Origin: Marinomonas flavescens
Lineage (GTDB): Bacteria; Pseudomonadota; Gammaproteobacteria; Pseudomonadales; Marinomonadaceae
Assembly (NCBI RefSeq): GCF_004352835.1
Contig: NZ_SJSB01000009.1
Location: forward strand, 86,324 to 150,323
Length of the DNA stretch: 64,000 nucleotides
Reading direction: 5' to 3'
In this document: positions 16,761 through 25,713 of the stretch, one piece after another
Layout: every line of letters starts with the position of its first letter
Position numbering within the stretch: the first letter of the stretch is position 1
Notes under the pieces: generated by a model
The model's input: only the letters and a program-made list of their open reading frames with translations
Told to the model about the DNA's origin: nothing
Database searches by the model: none
Translations under genes and position numbers: made by a program

Positions 16761-16795
16761 AGAATTTAATATCACTTTAGATCGGGGATAGTTAA

Positions 16796-19051
16796 TTGGA
16801 ACATATCAATATTCGTAGTTCAGTCGAAGGCAGTCGATCAGCGTCGCTTGCTCCTATGAAAATGAGCTTAATAGCGTTGGCTATTTCAGCTTCATTTGCA
16901 CCTCAAGTATTTGCCGCTGAGAAAACATTAGATACGTTATTAGTTGAAGATACTGAGGTGGCAGGAGACGACAATCCATACGCAGAGGCTGGGGCTGGGT
17001 ATAAAGCAAAAAAAATGTCTGATTCGAAATATACCCGAGACATAGCGGATACACCTAAAACCATTACCGTTTTGACAAAGGAGACGATAGAAGATTCTGG
17101 TAAAACGGATCTAGAGTCTATTTTGAGCGCTCAACCAGGCATTACTTTAGGTACAGGAGAAGGTGGCAACTCCTTTGGCGATCGTTACATAATCCGTGGT
17201 TATGAAGCGAGAAGTGATGTGTATACAGATGGTTTACGTGAGCCAGGCCTTATTTCTCGAGAAACTTTTGCTTTAGAGCAGGTGGAAATTTCTAAAGGCC
17301 CCAGCTCTACTTTTGGAGGTCGTGGAACGACAGGGGGAGCGGTAAACTCAGTAACCAAGAAAGCATCTTATAACGAAGATTTTGCCATCATTGGTGGCAC
17401 CATAGGTACGGATAATAAGAGGCGTTTTACACTTGATACTAACAAAGTTGTAAATGATGAATTTGCCATACGATTTAATGCGTTGCTCTCTGATGCAGAT
17501 ACAGATCGCGTAGAAGACGCGATAGACCAAGAGGGGTTTCTCATTTCTGCGGTTTATGAGCCAAATACTGACGTTACTATTAGCGCAGATTATTATTACT
17601 TCCGAGCGAATGACAAACAAGATGTTGGTTATTCAATGGATAGCAATACGGGAGAGGTGAGAAAGTATGACTATGTTGGACAAAATGGCTTAGATTTTGA
17701 CAAAAGCGAAGCGGATATTGCAACGATCAAGGTAGAAGCTTATTTAACTGATGATTTGCGCTTAGAAAACAAAACACGAGTCGGTAAAACGCTTAACGAT
17801 TACATTACTTCTGCGGTGCAAGGCACTTCATCATTTACAGCCTTTAATGGCTGGCAGGAAAATGAATATGTAGGAAACCAAACGAACTTTATTTGGGATT
17901 CTATGTTGTTTGGTAAACGAAATTCTTTTGTTGCGGGTGTTGAGTACGCTGATGAGCGTACAGACGCGAATGGTGGTCGAAATAGCACGGGAGCTTACAC
18001 TGTAACGGGCTTACCTATTACGGTTGATCCATTGAATGCAGACAATTCTATATGGCAGGGATCTGTCACTAGAAATAATGAGGCTTCTAGTACAGCGAGA
18101 ATTAAAACCTTGTCAGCCTACCTAATGGATACCGTCACTTTGTCTGACGATTGGGAAGTGCATGGTGGTGTTCGATATGATTATTTTGATTATGATGCAT
18201 TTATTGCCGCATCGACGGATCGCGGAGGTAACGCTGTAGCTGAGAGGAATTATAAGTACAGTGATGGCTTCTTTAATGGTCACTTTGGGGCTGTATATTC
18301 TCCATGGGAGCATGGGAATGTTTACGCTACTTGGTCAACGTCTTCTAATATTAATGGCGGGGAAATAGATTCTGTTTCTGGTTGTGGCTATGGCGGTGTT
18401 TGTGTTGATTCTGATGGAAACTACAGCAATGCAGAGCCAGAAAAAACAACCAATTTAGAAGTAGGAACCAAATGGAACCTGATGGATCACAAGTTATTAT
18501 TAACGGCTGCTCTGTTTCAAATTACGAAAGACAATGTGATTGAAGGAGGCAATGACTCCTATCAGTCTGGCGGTTCTCTGAATACGGGTAAAAATCGAGT
18601 ACGAGGTATTGAGCTTGGCTTATCTGGTAATGTAACGCCTAAGTTGAGTGCGCAAGCAGGGCTTGCAATAATGAAGTCTAAAACATTAAAGTCTTACGAC
18701 GATACTAATGTTGGTAAGCCAAAAGCCAATTTTGCTGATAGAAGCGCTAACCTCCAAATGAAGTACCATTTCACGCCAAAATTTGGTCTTGGCGCAGTAG
18801 CAACCTACTCTAGTGAAATCTTAGGTGGACAACCTGATGCAGGGACATCTGCAGACACTAACATACGAGCTCCTTCTTATGTTGTGTACGATGCTTTTGC
18901 CACTTATCAGGTTAATAAAGATTTTGACCTTCAAATGAATGTGCAAAATATTACGGATAAAGAATACTACACAGCAATCTATCGCGGCGGTAATTTTGTT
19001 TACTTAGGCGCTGGGCGTTCTGCCAGTATTACGGCCAAATATAAATTTTAA
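16796..19051 (+). CDS. TonB-dependent catecholate-type siderophore receptor (Fiu-like)
   Basis: This outer-membrane receptor of about 750 residues imports ferric siderophores. A hydrophobic signal (MSLIALAISASFAPQVFAA) precedes the TonB-box region LDTLLVEDTEV. The plug shows DIADTPKTITVLTKETIEDSG, SAQPGITLGTGEGGNSFGDR, IRGYEARSDVYTDGLRE and VEISKGPSSTFGGRG, as in Fiu and PiuA. The barrel ends in the expected aromatic residue (ITAKYKF). The TTG start at 16796 has GGGGA upstream; an ATG at 16856 would leave just the signal peptide but has no ribosome site. piuC follows 84 bp downstream. Confidence 0.9.
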   Translation: MEHINIRSSVEGSRSASLAPMKMSLIALAISASFAPQVFAAEKTLDTLLVEDTEVAGDDNPYAEAGAGYKAKKMSDSKYTRDIADTPKTITVLTKETIEDSGKTDLESILSAQPGITLGTGEGGNSFGDRYIIRGYEARSDVYTDGLREPGLISRETFALEQVEISKGPSSTFGGRGTTGGAVNSVTKKASYNEDFAIIGGTIGTDNKRRFTLDTNKVVNDEFAIRFNALLSDADTDRVEDAIDQEGFLISAVYEPNTDVTISADYYYFRANDKQDVGYSMDSNTGEVRKYDYVGQNGLDFDKSEADIATIKVEAYLTDDLRLENKTRVGKTLNDYITSAVQGTSSFTAFNGWQENEYVGNQTNFIWDSMLFGKRNSFVAGVEYADERTDANGGRNSTGAYTVTGLPITVDPLNADNSIWQGSVTRNNEASSTARIKTLSAYLMDTVTLSDDWEVHGGVRYDYFDYDAFIAASTDRGGNAVAERNYKYSDGFFNGHFGAVYSPWEHGNVYATWSTSSNINGGEIDSVSGCGYGGVCVDSDGNYSNAEPEKTTNLEVGTKWNLMDHKLLLTAALFQITKDNVIEGGNDSYQSGGSLNTGKNRVRGIELGLSGNVTPKLSAQAGLAIMKSKTLKSYDDTNVGKPKANFADRSANLQMKYHFTPKFGLGAVATYSSEILGGQPDAGTSADTNIRAPSYVVYDAFATYQVNKDFDLQMNVQNITDKEYYTAIYRGGNFVYLGAGRSASITAKYKF

Positions 19052-19135
19052 TTTATGGCTACTGAGTTGAGCCATTAAAGTCAAAGGCAGTTGCTAACCC
19101 CAATTGCCTTTGGCTTATTTTTATAGAGAGAAATT

Positions 19136-19819
19136 ATGTTGATCACTATTCCGAATGTACTGTCTGAGCATGAGTTAAAACAGTATCGACAACATTTGGC
19201 GGCTGCAGATTGGCAGGAAGGATCAAAGAGTGCTGGTGAGCAGGCTTTTAAAGTAAAGAAAAATAAACAATTACCCTCTAATGATCCACTGACACGCCAA
19301 TTGGGCGATCATATTTTGCAAGTGTTGGCGAATAGTCCGCAATTCGTTTCTGCAGCGCTACCGCGTAAAATATACCCACCGTTGTTTAATGCTTATCAGA
19401 ATGGTGGGCACTATGGATGGCATGTTGATAATGCGATTCGTATTGTGCCGGATACCCCCTTTCGACTTCGTACTGACCTATCAGCTACCTTGTTTCTTAA
19501 CAATCCTAGTGAGTACGAAGGGGGGGAGTTGTGTGTGCAAGACACCTATGGAGAGCATAAAGTTAAGCTCAAAGCAGGAGATATGATTTTGTACCCATCA
19601 ACCAGCTTACATCAAGTTTTGCCCGTTACTAAGGGGCAGCGTCTCGCCAGTTTTTTCTGGATTGAAAGCATGGTTCGTGATCATGAACAGCGTGAGATAC
19701 TTTACGATTTAGATCAATCCATTCAAACGTTAGGGACTGAGCAAGGCTTGGATAATCCACAAGTCATCAAGTTAAGTGCCTTATATCATCGTCTTGTTCG
19801 ACTGCATGTAGATACATAA
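19136..19819 (+). CDS. piuC: PiuC/YbiX-family Fe(II)/2-oxoglutarate dioxygenase
   Basis: The 227-residue protein belongs to the PKHD-type hydroxylases found beside catecholate receptors. The metal triad is visible as H and D in GWHVDNAIR (about residues 96-104) and H in SLHQVLPVTKGQR (about 156), with R in the last motif for 2-oxoglutarate. Its reaction is not established; a role in siderophore handling is inferred from its position. GAGAGAAATT precedes the ATG. The next gene starts three bases after its stop, indicating co-transcription. Confidence 0.9.
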   Translation: MLITIPNVLSEHELKQYRQHLAAADWQEGSKSAGEQAFKVKKNKQLPSNDPLTRQLGDHILQVLANSPQFVSAALPRKIYPPLFNAYQNGGHYGWHVDNAIRIVPDTPFRLRTDLSATLFLNNPSEYEGGELCVQDTYGEHKVKLKAGDMILYPSTSLHQVLPVTKGQRLASFFWIESMVRDHEQREILYDLDQSIQTLGTEQGLDNPQVIKLSALYHRLVRLHVDT

Positions 19820-19822
19820 TTT

Positions 19823-20908
19823 ATGAGTTCTTCTAATTCTATTAATGAGGCGCTATGCCTTGCAGATTATGAACGTCTTGCCAAAAATGTTCTCCCTCAT
19901 GCTATTTATGAATATGTGTATGGCGGCGGTGCTGATGAAATATCACTCAGAGAAAATAGGGCGTCTTTGGACAAAATAAAAATATTCCCGCGTGTGTTAA
20001 AAGATGTCACCCGTGGTTCGACAGCCACGACTATTTTTGGAGAGCAGTGGCGTACGCCCATTATGTTAGCGCCAGTAGCATTTCAAAGAATGGCGCATGA
20101 GGAGGGGGAAATCGCCACCGCACGAGCGGCCAGTGCGCTTGATGTGGGTATGATGGTAAGTACTTTAAGTAGCCAGCCATTGGAAGAAATAAGCTCATAT
20201 CTAACCACACCAAAGTGGTTTCAGCTGTATTGGCAACTAGACCGTAATTTTAATTTAGACTTAGTGAAACGAGCAGAGTTGGCTGGGTTTACAGCGTTGA
20301 CCGTGACGGTTGATTCAGCGATTCATGGTATTCGTAACCGGGCTCAGCGTGCAAAATTTCAATTACCTGATCATGTTTCTGCTGTTAATTTAATACACCG
20401 TCCACCCTTGCCTACGAAAGAGTTTATGCCTGATGAAAGTATTGTATTTCAGGGCATGATGAGCGAAGCGCCTACTTGGGAAGATATTGAATGGTTGATA
20501 GCGCAAACTAGCCTGCCTGTTGTTATCAAAGGAATTTTACATCCAGATGATGCTCTAAAAGCTCAGAAAATAGGTGCTAAAGGGGTTGTTGTATCTAACC
20601 ATGGTGGTAGAACACTAGATTGTGTGCCGAGTCCTATAGAGGTATTGCCAAGAATACGGCAGAAGGTTGGCAAGGATTTTGTGGTTTTAATGGATGGCAG
20701 TATTCAGCGGGGAACGGATGTTTTTAAAGCGATTGCTCTTGGCGCGAACGCTGTATTGTTAGGTCGGGCGCAATTTTATGCCTTAGCTGTTGCGGGTGCG
20801 CCAGGTGTTGCTCATATGTTACGTATTTTACGCGAAGAATTTGAAGTAGCGATGGCATTGTCAGGTACTGAGAAGCTGGATGATATCAATCCAGAATTAT
20901 TGTATTAA
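19823..20908 (+). CDS. FMN-dependent alpha-hydroxy-acid oxidizing protein
   Basis: The 361-residue TIM-barrel flavoprotein belongs to the lactate/glycolate/mandelate oxidase family. Motifs include PIMLAPVAFQRM (FMN), FQLYWQLDRN, LTVTVDS, VVIKGILHPDDA with the flavin lysine, and SNHGGRTLD with the catalytic histidine and arginine. The usual DGGIRRGTD is DGSIQRGTD here, a mild deviation at the phosphate-binding loop. It oxidizes an L-2-hydroxy acid to the oxo acid; the substrate is unclear. Being nearly fused to piuC in a Fur-linked cluster, it may serve siderophore or iron metabolism, which is inference. Confidence 0.85.
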   Translation: MSSSNSINEALCLADYERLAKNVLPHAIYEYVYGGGADEISLRENRASLDKIKIFPRVLKDVTRGSTATTIFGEQWRTPIMLAPVAFQRMAHEEGEIATARAASALDVGMMVSTLSSQPLEEISSYLTTPKWFQLYWQLDRNFNLDLVKRAELAGFTALTVTVDSAIHGIRNRAQRAKFQLPDHVSAVNLIHRPPLPTKEFMPDESIVFQGMMSEAPTWEDIEWLIAQTSLPVVIKGILHPDDALKAQKIGAKGVVVSNHGGRTLDCVPSPIEVLPRIRQKVGKDFVVLMDGSIQRGTDVFKAIALGANAVLLGRAQFYALAVAGAPGVAHMLRILREEFEVAMALSGTEKLDDINPELLY

Positions 20909-21025
20909 TAATGTTAATTGTTGAATTTATAAGTACTCCTAATTAGAGAGAGTGGCAGCACGGCTAGGGTGCTAGCTGCCTTCTTATTCGTAAACCATCT
21001 TGGCAAAAATAGAGTGTTTGTGTGC

Positions 21026-21469
21026 ATGTATGCAATAGCAGCAAAAGACGTTTTATCGTACTTTCTGGGAGACTGGGAAGTGCAGAGAGTAATTTCGGGC
21101 TTTGGCAATATCAACGGAAAAGCCAGTTTTCAGCGTCATACCGATAATGAGCAATGGCTAGATTTTCAAGAAGCCATGGTCTTGCCGAATTCAGAACATA
21201 AAAAGCCCAATGCGTTTAGACGCTACACCTATCGGATGACGGACGCAGGGTTTGATATTTACTTTTCTGATGGCGCCACGAAAGGCGAGTTGTTCTTGAG
21301 TTTTGCGTTTACTCAAGCCAGTACCCTGACCTCTCACCACTTGTGTATCAAAGATCATTACGACGCCAAGTTTGAATTTTTGTCAGACGATAAATTTGAA
21401 CTGAGCTTTTCGGTGGTGGGTCCGAACAAGGATTACTCGATTCAAACACGCTTCTCCAAGCTTACATAA
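21026..21469 (+). CDS. DUF6314-like small cytoplasmic protein
   Basis: The 147-residue protein has YFLGDWEVQRVISGFGNINGKASFQRH at its N-terminus, then a beta-rich body (FRRYTYRMTDAGFDIYFSDG) and a DHYDAKFEFLSDDKFELSFSVVGPNKDYSIQTRF ending. This matches the general layout of DUF6314, of unknown function. The ATG at 21026 is chosen because the family core starts a few residues later; an earlier start at 20969 would add an unrelated segment. No strong ribosome site is seen. Confidence 0.65.
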   Translation: MYAIAAKDVLSYFLGDWEVQRVISGFGNINGKASFQRHTDNEQWLDFQEAMVLPNSEHKKPNAFRRYTYRMTDAGFDIYFSDGATKGELFLSFAFTQASTLTSHHLCIKDHYDAKFEFLSDDKFELSFSVVGPNKDYSIQTRFSKLT

Positions 21470-21496
21470 TGTATTCGAGTGATAGCGCGTCTTTAG

Positions 21497-22303
21497 TCAA
21501 TGATGATCATTGCGTCTAAGGTGAGCTTCAAACCCTCGAATCATAAGAGATAGGGAAAGCGTTAGTACCAAATACATAAACGCCACGACGTTATAGGTTT
21601 CGAAAAACTGAAAAGTCGATGAGCTGAATATCTTGCCAAGCTGAGTGATGTCTTGCACACCGAGCACGGAGACCAATGCCGAGTCTTTGATCATGGCGAT
21701 AAAGTCATTGCCCAATGGTGGGAGGATTTTACGGATGGCTTGTGGAAACGTAATGAAGCGAAAGCGATGCCAGTTCGACAAACCTAATGCCTTTGCTGCT
21801 TCAATTTGTCCTTTACCTACTTCTTGAATGCCCGCCCGAAAGACTTCCGCAATAAATGCACTGTAGCTAATAGAGAGCGCAAAAATAGCACGCCATAGCA
21901 TGTTGAAGTCGCGCGTTTGGGCTTTATCTAATAATCCAGATTCAATGGGGATTTGTAATACCCAGTTATAGAATTTAACCAGCTCTGGCGCGCCGACAAA
22001 AGCAATGTAAAAGAGTAAAACAAGCACCGGCACGCCGCGAACAATCTCCACATAGAAGCGGCTAAGTTCCCGTGCAATGCGAAAGCGAGAAAATCCAGAT
22101 AAAGCAACTAATAACCCCATCACGCTGGCTAGGAAAAAAGCGCTCAATGTCACGCCTAGCGTGGTTAACAGTCCTTTGCTTAAGGCCCCAGCAATGCGTT
22201 GGTAGCTTTGGTCTGAAATCATATGCCAGATGAGCATTAATGAAATGATAATGGTTGCGACAAGCCACCATGGGGTACGGTCTAAGGTCTTTTTAAAGGG
22301 CAT
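21497..22303 (-). CDS. Polar amino-acid ABC transporter permease (HisM/GlnP type)
   Basis: The 268-residue inner-membrane protein has a predicted helix near the N-terminus and about five more. The coupling motif EVFRAGIQEVGKGQIEAAKALGLSNWHRFRFITFPQAIR contacts the ATPase in this family. SRFYVEIVRGVPVLVLLFYIAF is the usual early segment. ATG 22303 is preferred over TTG 22312. It is downstream of the binding protein on the same strand, separated by a hairpin. No ATPase gene follows, since the next gene is convergent. Confidence 0.9.
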   Translation of the reverse strand: MPFKKTLDRTPWWLVATIIISLMLIWHMISDQSYQRIAGALSKGLLTTLGVTLSAFFLASVMGLLVALSGFSRFRIARELSRFYVEIVRGVPVLVLLFYIAFVGAPELVKFYNWVLQIPIESGLLDKAQTRDFNMLWRAIFALSISYSAFIAEVFRAGIQEVGKGQIEAAKALGLSNWHRFRFITFPQAIRKILPPLGNDFIAMIKDSALVSVLGVQDITQLGKIFSSSTFQFFETYNVVAFMYLVLTLSLSLMIRGFEAHLRRNDHH

Positions 22304-22354
22304 AATTATCAAATAGCTAGACCGCTCTATCGCGGTTGAATGAATCGAAATTAG

Positions 22355-22380
22355 CCATCACACTACATCGAGTGTGATGG
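22355..22380 (-). terminator. Intercistronic hairpin between binding-protein and permease genes
   Basis: Perfect 10-bp arms (22355-22364, 22371-22380) enclose a 6-nt loop, and no T run follows. It lies 10 bp after the binding-protein stop. Such hairpins often protect the upstream message and lower downstream expression, giving more binding protein than permease. Confidence 0.65.
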
Positions 22381-22390
22381 TTCAGAAGGC

Positions 22391-23185
22391 TTACTTTGTT
22401 TGGTTGTAGTCAAAAAACCATTTTTTGTTTAGCGCTTCCATGGTGCCATCGGCTTTCATGCTTTTGATTGCCGCATTAACCGGTTTCAGAAGATCAGATC
22501 CAGGGGTTAGGATAAAGCCAAAATCTTCGGAGCCAAGCGGGCCGCCGACAATTTTAAATTTGCCAGGATTCGCGCCCATGTAGCCGCGAGCGGAAGTTGA
22601 ATCCATGAGTACACAATCTACGTCACCAGATTTCAATGCTTGTACCGAGGTGCCAAATGTATCGAGTAAGGTAATACGAGGGTTGTTTTCATTTCCGTCT
22701 AACACATCATAGACCGCCACATAAAAATTGGTGGTACCAGCTTGAGCGCCAAAACGAAGGTTTTTATTCGCCGCGAAAGACTTAGCATCATCAAAGCGAG
22801 TTTCATCTGCTCGCACTAACATGAATTGCTGGGATGTCATATAAGGATCAGAAAACTGGATTTGTTTGGCGCGTTCAGCATTAATAGTGATGCCATCCAT
22901 ACCAATATCATATTGTCCCTGTTTTACTGCTTGGATCATGGTATCCCAGCTGCTTAATTGCCAATCAACTTTGGCATTTAAACGGCGGGCAATTTCGTTC
23001 ATCGCATCGTATTCCCAGCCGATGCCTTTTCCTGTTGCCGGATCTGCAAAGTTAAGCGGTGTGTAAGCATTTTCGGTTACCGCGACAATAGTTCGACCTT
23101 TTAAATTAGGTAAATTGTCTGCTTGGCTTAGTCCACTGAAAGAAACAGCGAGGGTAAGAGCAAGACATGAAATGAGGGATTTCAT
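22391..23185 (-). CDS. Periplasmic amino-acid ABC transporter substrate-binding protein
   Basis: The 264-residue protein has a signal peptide ending about residue 22 (SFSGLSQA). The mature part shows the family-3 solute-binding pattern: VAVTENAYTPLNFADP, WEYDAMNEIARRLN, WDTMIQAVKQGQYDIGMDGITI and RAKQIQFSDPYMTSQQFMLV. These proteins deliver polar amino acids to a HisM/GlnP-type permease, encoded next. AAGGAT precedes the ATG. The exact ligand cannot be told. Confidence 0.92.
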   Translation of the reverse strand: MKSLISCLALTLAVSFSGLSQADNLPNLKGRTIVAVTENAYTPLNFADPATGKGIGWEYDAMNEIARRLNAKVDWQLSSWDTMIQAVKQGQYDIGMDGITINAERAKQIQFSDPYMTSQQFMLVRADETRFDDAKSFAANKNLRFGAQAGTTNFYVAVYDVLDGNENNPRITLLDTFGTSVQALKSGDVDCVLMDSTSARGYMGANPGKFKIVGGPLGSEDFGFILTPGSDLLKPVNAAIKSMKADGTMEALNKKWFFDYNQTK

Positions 23186-23439
23186 GAATAGTGATCCTTC
23201 GAAGGCAAATGGTTAAGGGATGATTGCTTAGGATTATACACAGGTCAAGAATGGCCGACTACGTCATCCTAAAGGGAGTTAATCGATGATTGTTATATTG
23301 TTCGCTAAAATTAGGATTAAATGGGCGTGAAGTGGCAAGTTTTTGGCCAAAAGCGTATATTCGCTTCTTTATTAGAGTTCCTAAAGTCACGATGCCAATC
23401 GGCTAGATCGTGTCATTTTTCTGAGAATATAAGGGTGCT

Positions 23440-24267
23440 ATGACGCGCGAATTGGATCAAAAACAGTCTTTTCAGACGCATTGCTTAGCCCAGATGGGAG
23501 TAACGGTTTGGTTGTCGGCTTCTGATGAGGTTACAGGGACGGTTTTTTATCCTGCGCAACCTTGGGCAATGGATCAATCCTTTGAGCCTATTACTGAATC
23601 TATACCTAGTGCGGTGACGCCTTCTAAAGGCTTTGGCTCTGCAATGCCAGAACCTGTGGCTAAAATTGCTCCAGAAGAAAAAGAGCAATCGGTGGCGTAT
23701 TTGCGCGAGCAGCTAAATGCAGGCCCTGAAATTGTCGTTGAAGATCTACAACCGATTGAAGAGTTAGCGGTTGATATAGAAGTGCCTATTGAAGCCGTGT
23801 CTTCGACGACAGCGATTACACGAATTGAGCTAAGAGGGTATGTGTTTGCGAATCAACTACTGATCTTAAGCGAAGTGCCTACGGTATTTACGCAACAAGA
23901 AGAGATTGATCGTTTAGCGTTAAAAATGGCTCAGGCGTTGTTAAAAACACCTATCGAGGAATGGGACAGTCGTGGCTTATCTTGGCCTGGTGCGTTGAGG
24001 AATCCTTATTTTTTAGTGCGACAAGACTGGTTATTGGGCGCATTAGAGAGTTTTGTATTGGGCTTCACCCAATTTTTTCGTGGTGAGCCAAAAGTAGTGT
24101 TGGCGGGTGACAATATTGCGACCTTATATGATGAGTTGTCTGCGGACTGCGCCATAAAGGCATTCCCCGTCGCGCGCATTGTGAGTTTGCCTGAACTCTA
24201 CCGTATCCCCGAGTTACGCAAAGACGCTTGGCAGATTATGCAGAGTGCCTTGTTTCAAAACAGCTAG
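23440..24267 (+). CDS. Uncharacterized protein, possible DNA polymerase III psi subunit (HolD-like)
   Basis: I do not recognise this 275-residue protein with certainty. Its N-terminus (QTHCLAQMGVTVWLSAS, residues 12-28) resembles the QLQQLGITQWSL start of HolD. Its C-terminus (RIVSLPELYRIPELRKDAWQIM) recalls the end of HolD. The gene directly precedes rimI, exactly where holD lies in E. coli. The middle (residues 45-150) is acidic, low-complexity and probably disordered. If it is psi, it bridges the clamp loader and chi. The short match and large insertion keep this tentative. Confidence 0.5.
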   Translation: MTRELDQKQSFQTHCLAQMGVTVWLSASDEVTGTVFYPAQPWAMDQSFEPITESIPSAVTPSKGFGSAMPEPVAKIAPEEKEQSVAYLREQLNAGPEIVVEDLQPIEELAVDIEVPIEAVSSTTAITRIELRGYVFANQLLILSEVPTVFTQQEEIDRLALKMAQALLKTPIEEWDSRGLSWPGALRNPYFLVRQDWLLGALESFVLGFTQFFRGEPKVVLAGDNIATLYDELSADCAIKAFPVARIVSLPELYRIPELRKDAWQIMQSALFQNS

Positions 24268-24313
24268 TTCTATTTTTAGCTAGCTTTCTAATTTTGACTA
24301 AAAGAAATTTGTT

Positions 24314-24799
24314 ATGACCTCATTTATAGTGCGTCCTGCAACCTTAGCGGATGCGGCAGCGCTTATCCTGCTGGATCAAGAGTCGAATCCTCATCCTTGG
24401 AGTGCGACGCTGGTCGAAGAGGCGCTCGTCTCGCGTGTTAATTGGGTCGTCGAAGCGACTTTAAAAGAGCGCGCAGCCGACGCGCAACACAATGAGACAA
24501 CACTGGTTGGCTGGTTAACAGCGTCTTTATTGTTCGAACAATCAGAGTTAGAACTGATTGTGGTGGATCAAACTCAGCGTCGCCAAGGCTTGGCTAAACA
24601 GTTATTGTCTGCTTGGATCGAACAAACGGCCGCCCAAGGGGTGATAGAGTATCTCTTAGAGGTGCGTGAATCGAATATAGGCGCGATACGGCTTTATCAA
24701 TCATTAGATTTTGACGAAGTAGGGCGCCGTAAAAATTACTATACAACGGAGCAAGGGCGAGAAGCCGCGTGTTTGTTCACATTAAATGTCTGCGTGTAA
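24314..24799 (+). CDS. rimI: Ribosomal protein S18 alanine N-acetyltransferase RimI
   Basis: The 161-residue GNAT protein has the acetyl-CoA loop QTQRRQGLAKQLLSAWIEQ (about residues 91-109), preceded by ELELIVVDQ. The RimI-type end LEVRESNIGAIRLYQSLDFDEVGRRKNYY follows. It acetylates the N-terminal alanine of S18. An insert near residues 50-60 (KERAADAQHNETT) is longer than in E. coli RimI. It follows the HolD-like gene by 46 bp, supporting that gene's assignment. Confidence 0.93.
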   Translation: MTSFIVRPATLADAAALILLDQESNPHPWSATLVEEALVSRVNWVVEATLKERAADAQHNETTLVGWLTASLLFEQSELELIVVDQTQRRQGLAKQLLSAWIEQTAAQGVIEYLLEVRESNIGAIRLYQSLDFDEVGRRKNYYTTEQGREAACLFTLNVCV

Positions 24800-24902
24800 T
24801 GCTTATTTGTCACCTCTGCCATGCTATCTAGTCTAGAACGATGTGTGTTGTTGGTGAGTTTTTATAAAATAGAAAGCACGAATTGAAAGAAGGAATCAAA
24901 CC

Positions 24903-25454
24903 ATGAGTAATGTATTAGTCCCTATTGCAAACGGCAGTGAAGATATTGAAGCAATCACTATTATCGATGTGTTGCGCCGTGGTGGTGTTAATGTCACGGT
25001 AGCCAGCGTACATGATTCTAAGAATATTACGGCCGCCAATGGCTGTAAAATTGAAGCGGATGTGTTGTTGCCAGAGGTGGTCGGCATTCAATACGATGCC
25101 ATTGTTTTACCTGGTGGCATGCCTGGCGCTGAGCATTTACGTGACTGTGAATTATTGATCGATATATTGGAAAAGCACGACATTCAAGATGCGTTGCTTT
25201 GTGCGATTTGTGCGGCACCTGCGTTAGTTTTTGGTACGCATGGTTTTGTTGCGGATAAACAGGCTACTTGTTACCCAGGATTTGAAAAAGGCCTAATCGG
25301 TGCAGAATATATCTCGGATCAGCCAGTCGTGATGGACGATAACATTATTACTGGACAAGGCCCTGCTGCTGCGATGACCTTCTCTTTAGCTGTGTTAGGA
25401 AATCTAAAAGGCTATGAAGTTGCTCAAGAAGTAGCCGATGGACTCTTGTGCTAA
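24903..25454 (+). CDS. yajL: DJ-1/PfpI-family protein YajL
   Basis: The 183-residue protein has the YajL/DJ-1 pattern: VLVPIANGSEDIEAITIIDVLRRGG at the start with a conserved Glu, VLPGGMPGAEHLRD, and the nucleophile elbow AICAAPA with cysteine 103. The end TGQGPAAAMTFSLAVLG is typical. The family acts as an oxidative-stress chaperone and has been reported as a deglycase, which is disputed. AAGGAA precedes the ATG. It appears monocistronic. Confidence 0.92.
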   Translation: MSNVLVPIANGSEDIEAITIIDVLRRGGVNVTVASVHDSKNITAANGCKIEADVLLPEVVGIQYDAIVLPGGMPGAEHLRDCELLIDILEKHDIQDALLCAICAAPALVFGTHGFVADKQATCYPGFEKGLIGAEYISDQPVVMDDNIITGQGPAAAMTFSLAVLGNLKGYEVAQEVADGLLC

Positions 25455-25560
25455 TAGATAGTGGCCGATTATCTATTCTTGACCATAAAGTCAATTGAAT
25501 TTTGAAATAAACTCAGAGTTTTTGTTAATTTACGTGGCTTTGCGGTGGACGCTAAGGGCG

Positions 25561-25681
25561 TATAAGAGTAAAATTGGGCAGATTTTTTGAACGCGAGATC
25601 CCTTGATTATTGATCAATGGATGAACGGCAAAAACGCAATTTCTTAAAAGCGAGATGAGCCGATGGTTCTCTCGCTTTTTT
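25561..25681 (+). promoter_or_regulatory. carA leader with probable transcription attenuator
   Basis: A possible promoter (TTTGCG at 25539, TATAAG at 25561-25566) is followed by a leader ending in a terminator-like hairpin. AAAAGCGAGA (25646-25655) pairs with TCTCGCTTTT (25670-25679), running into T at 25681, 33 bp before the carA start. A second GCGAGAT copy at 25593-25599 could pair with the same 3' arm and replace the hairpin. A 13-codon frame, ATG 25617 to TGA 25656, has three arginine codons and overlaps the first hairpin arm. Confidence 0.55.
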
Positions 25682-25713
25682 GCAACCTGATAGGCTCTAA
25701 ACGGGAGGTTCCT

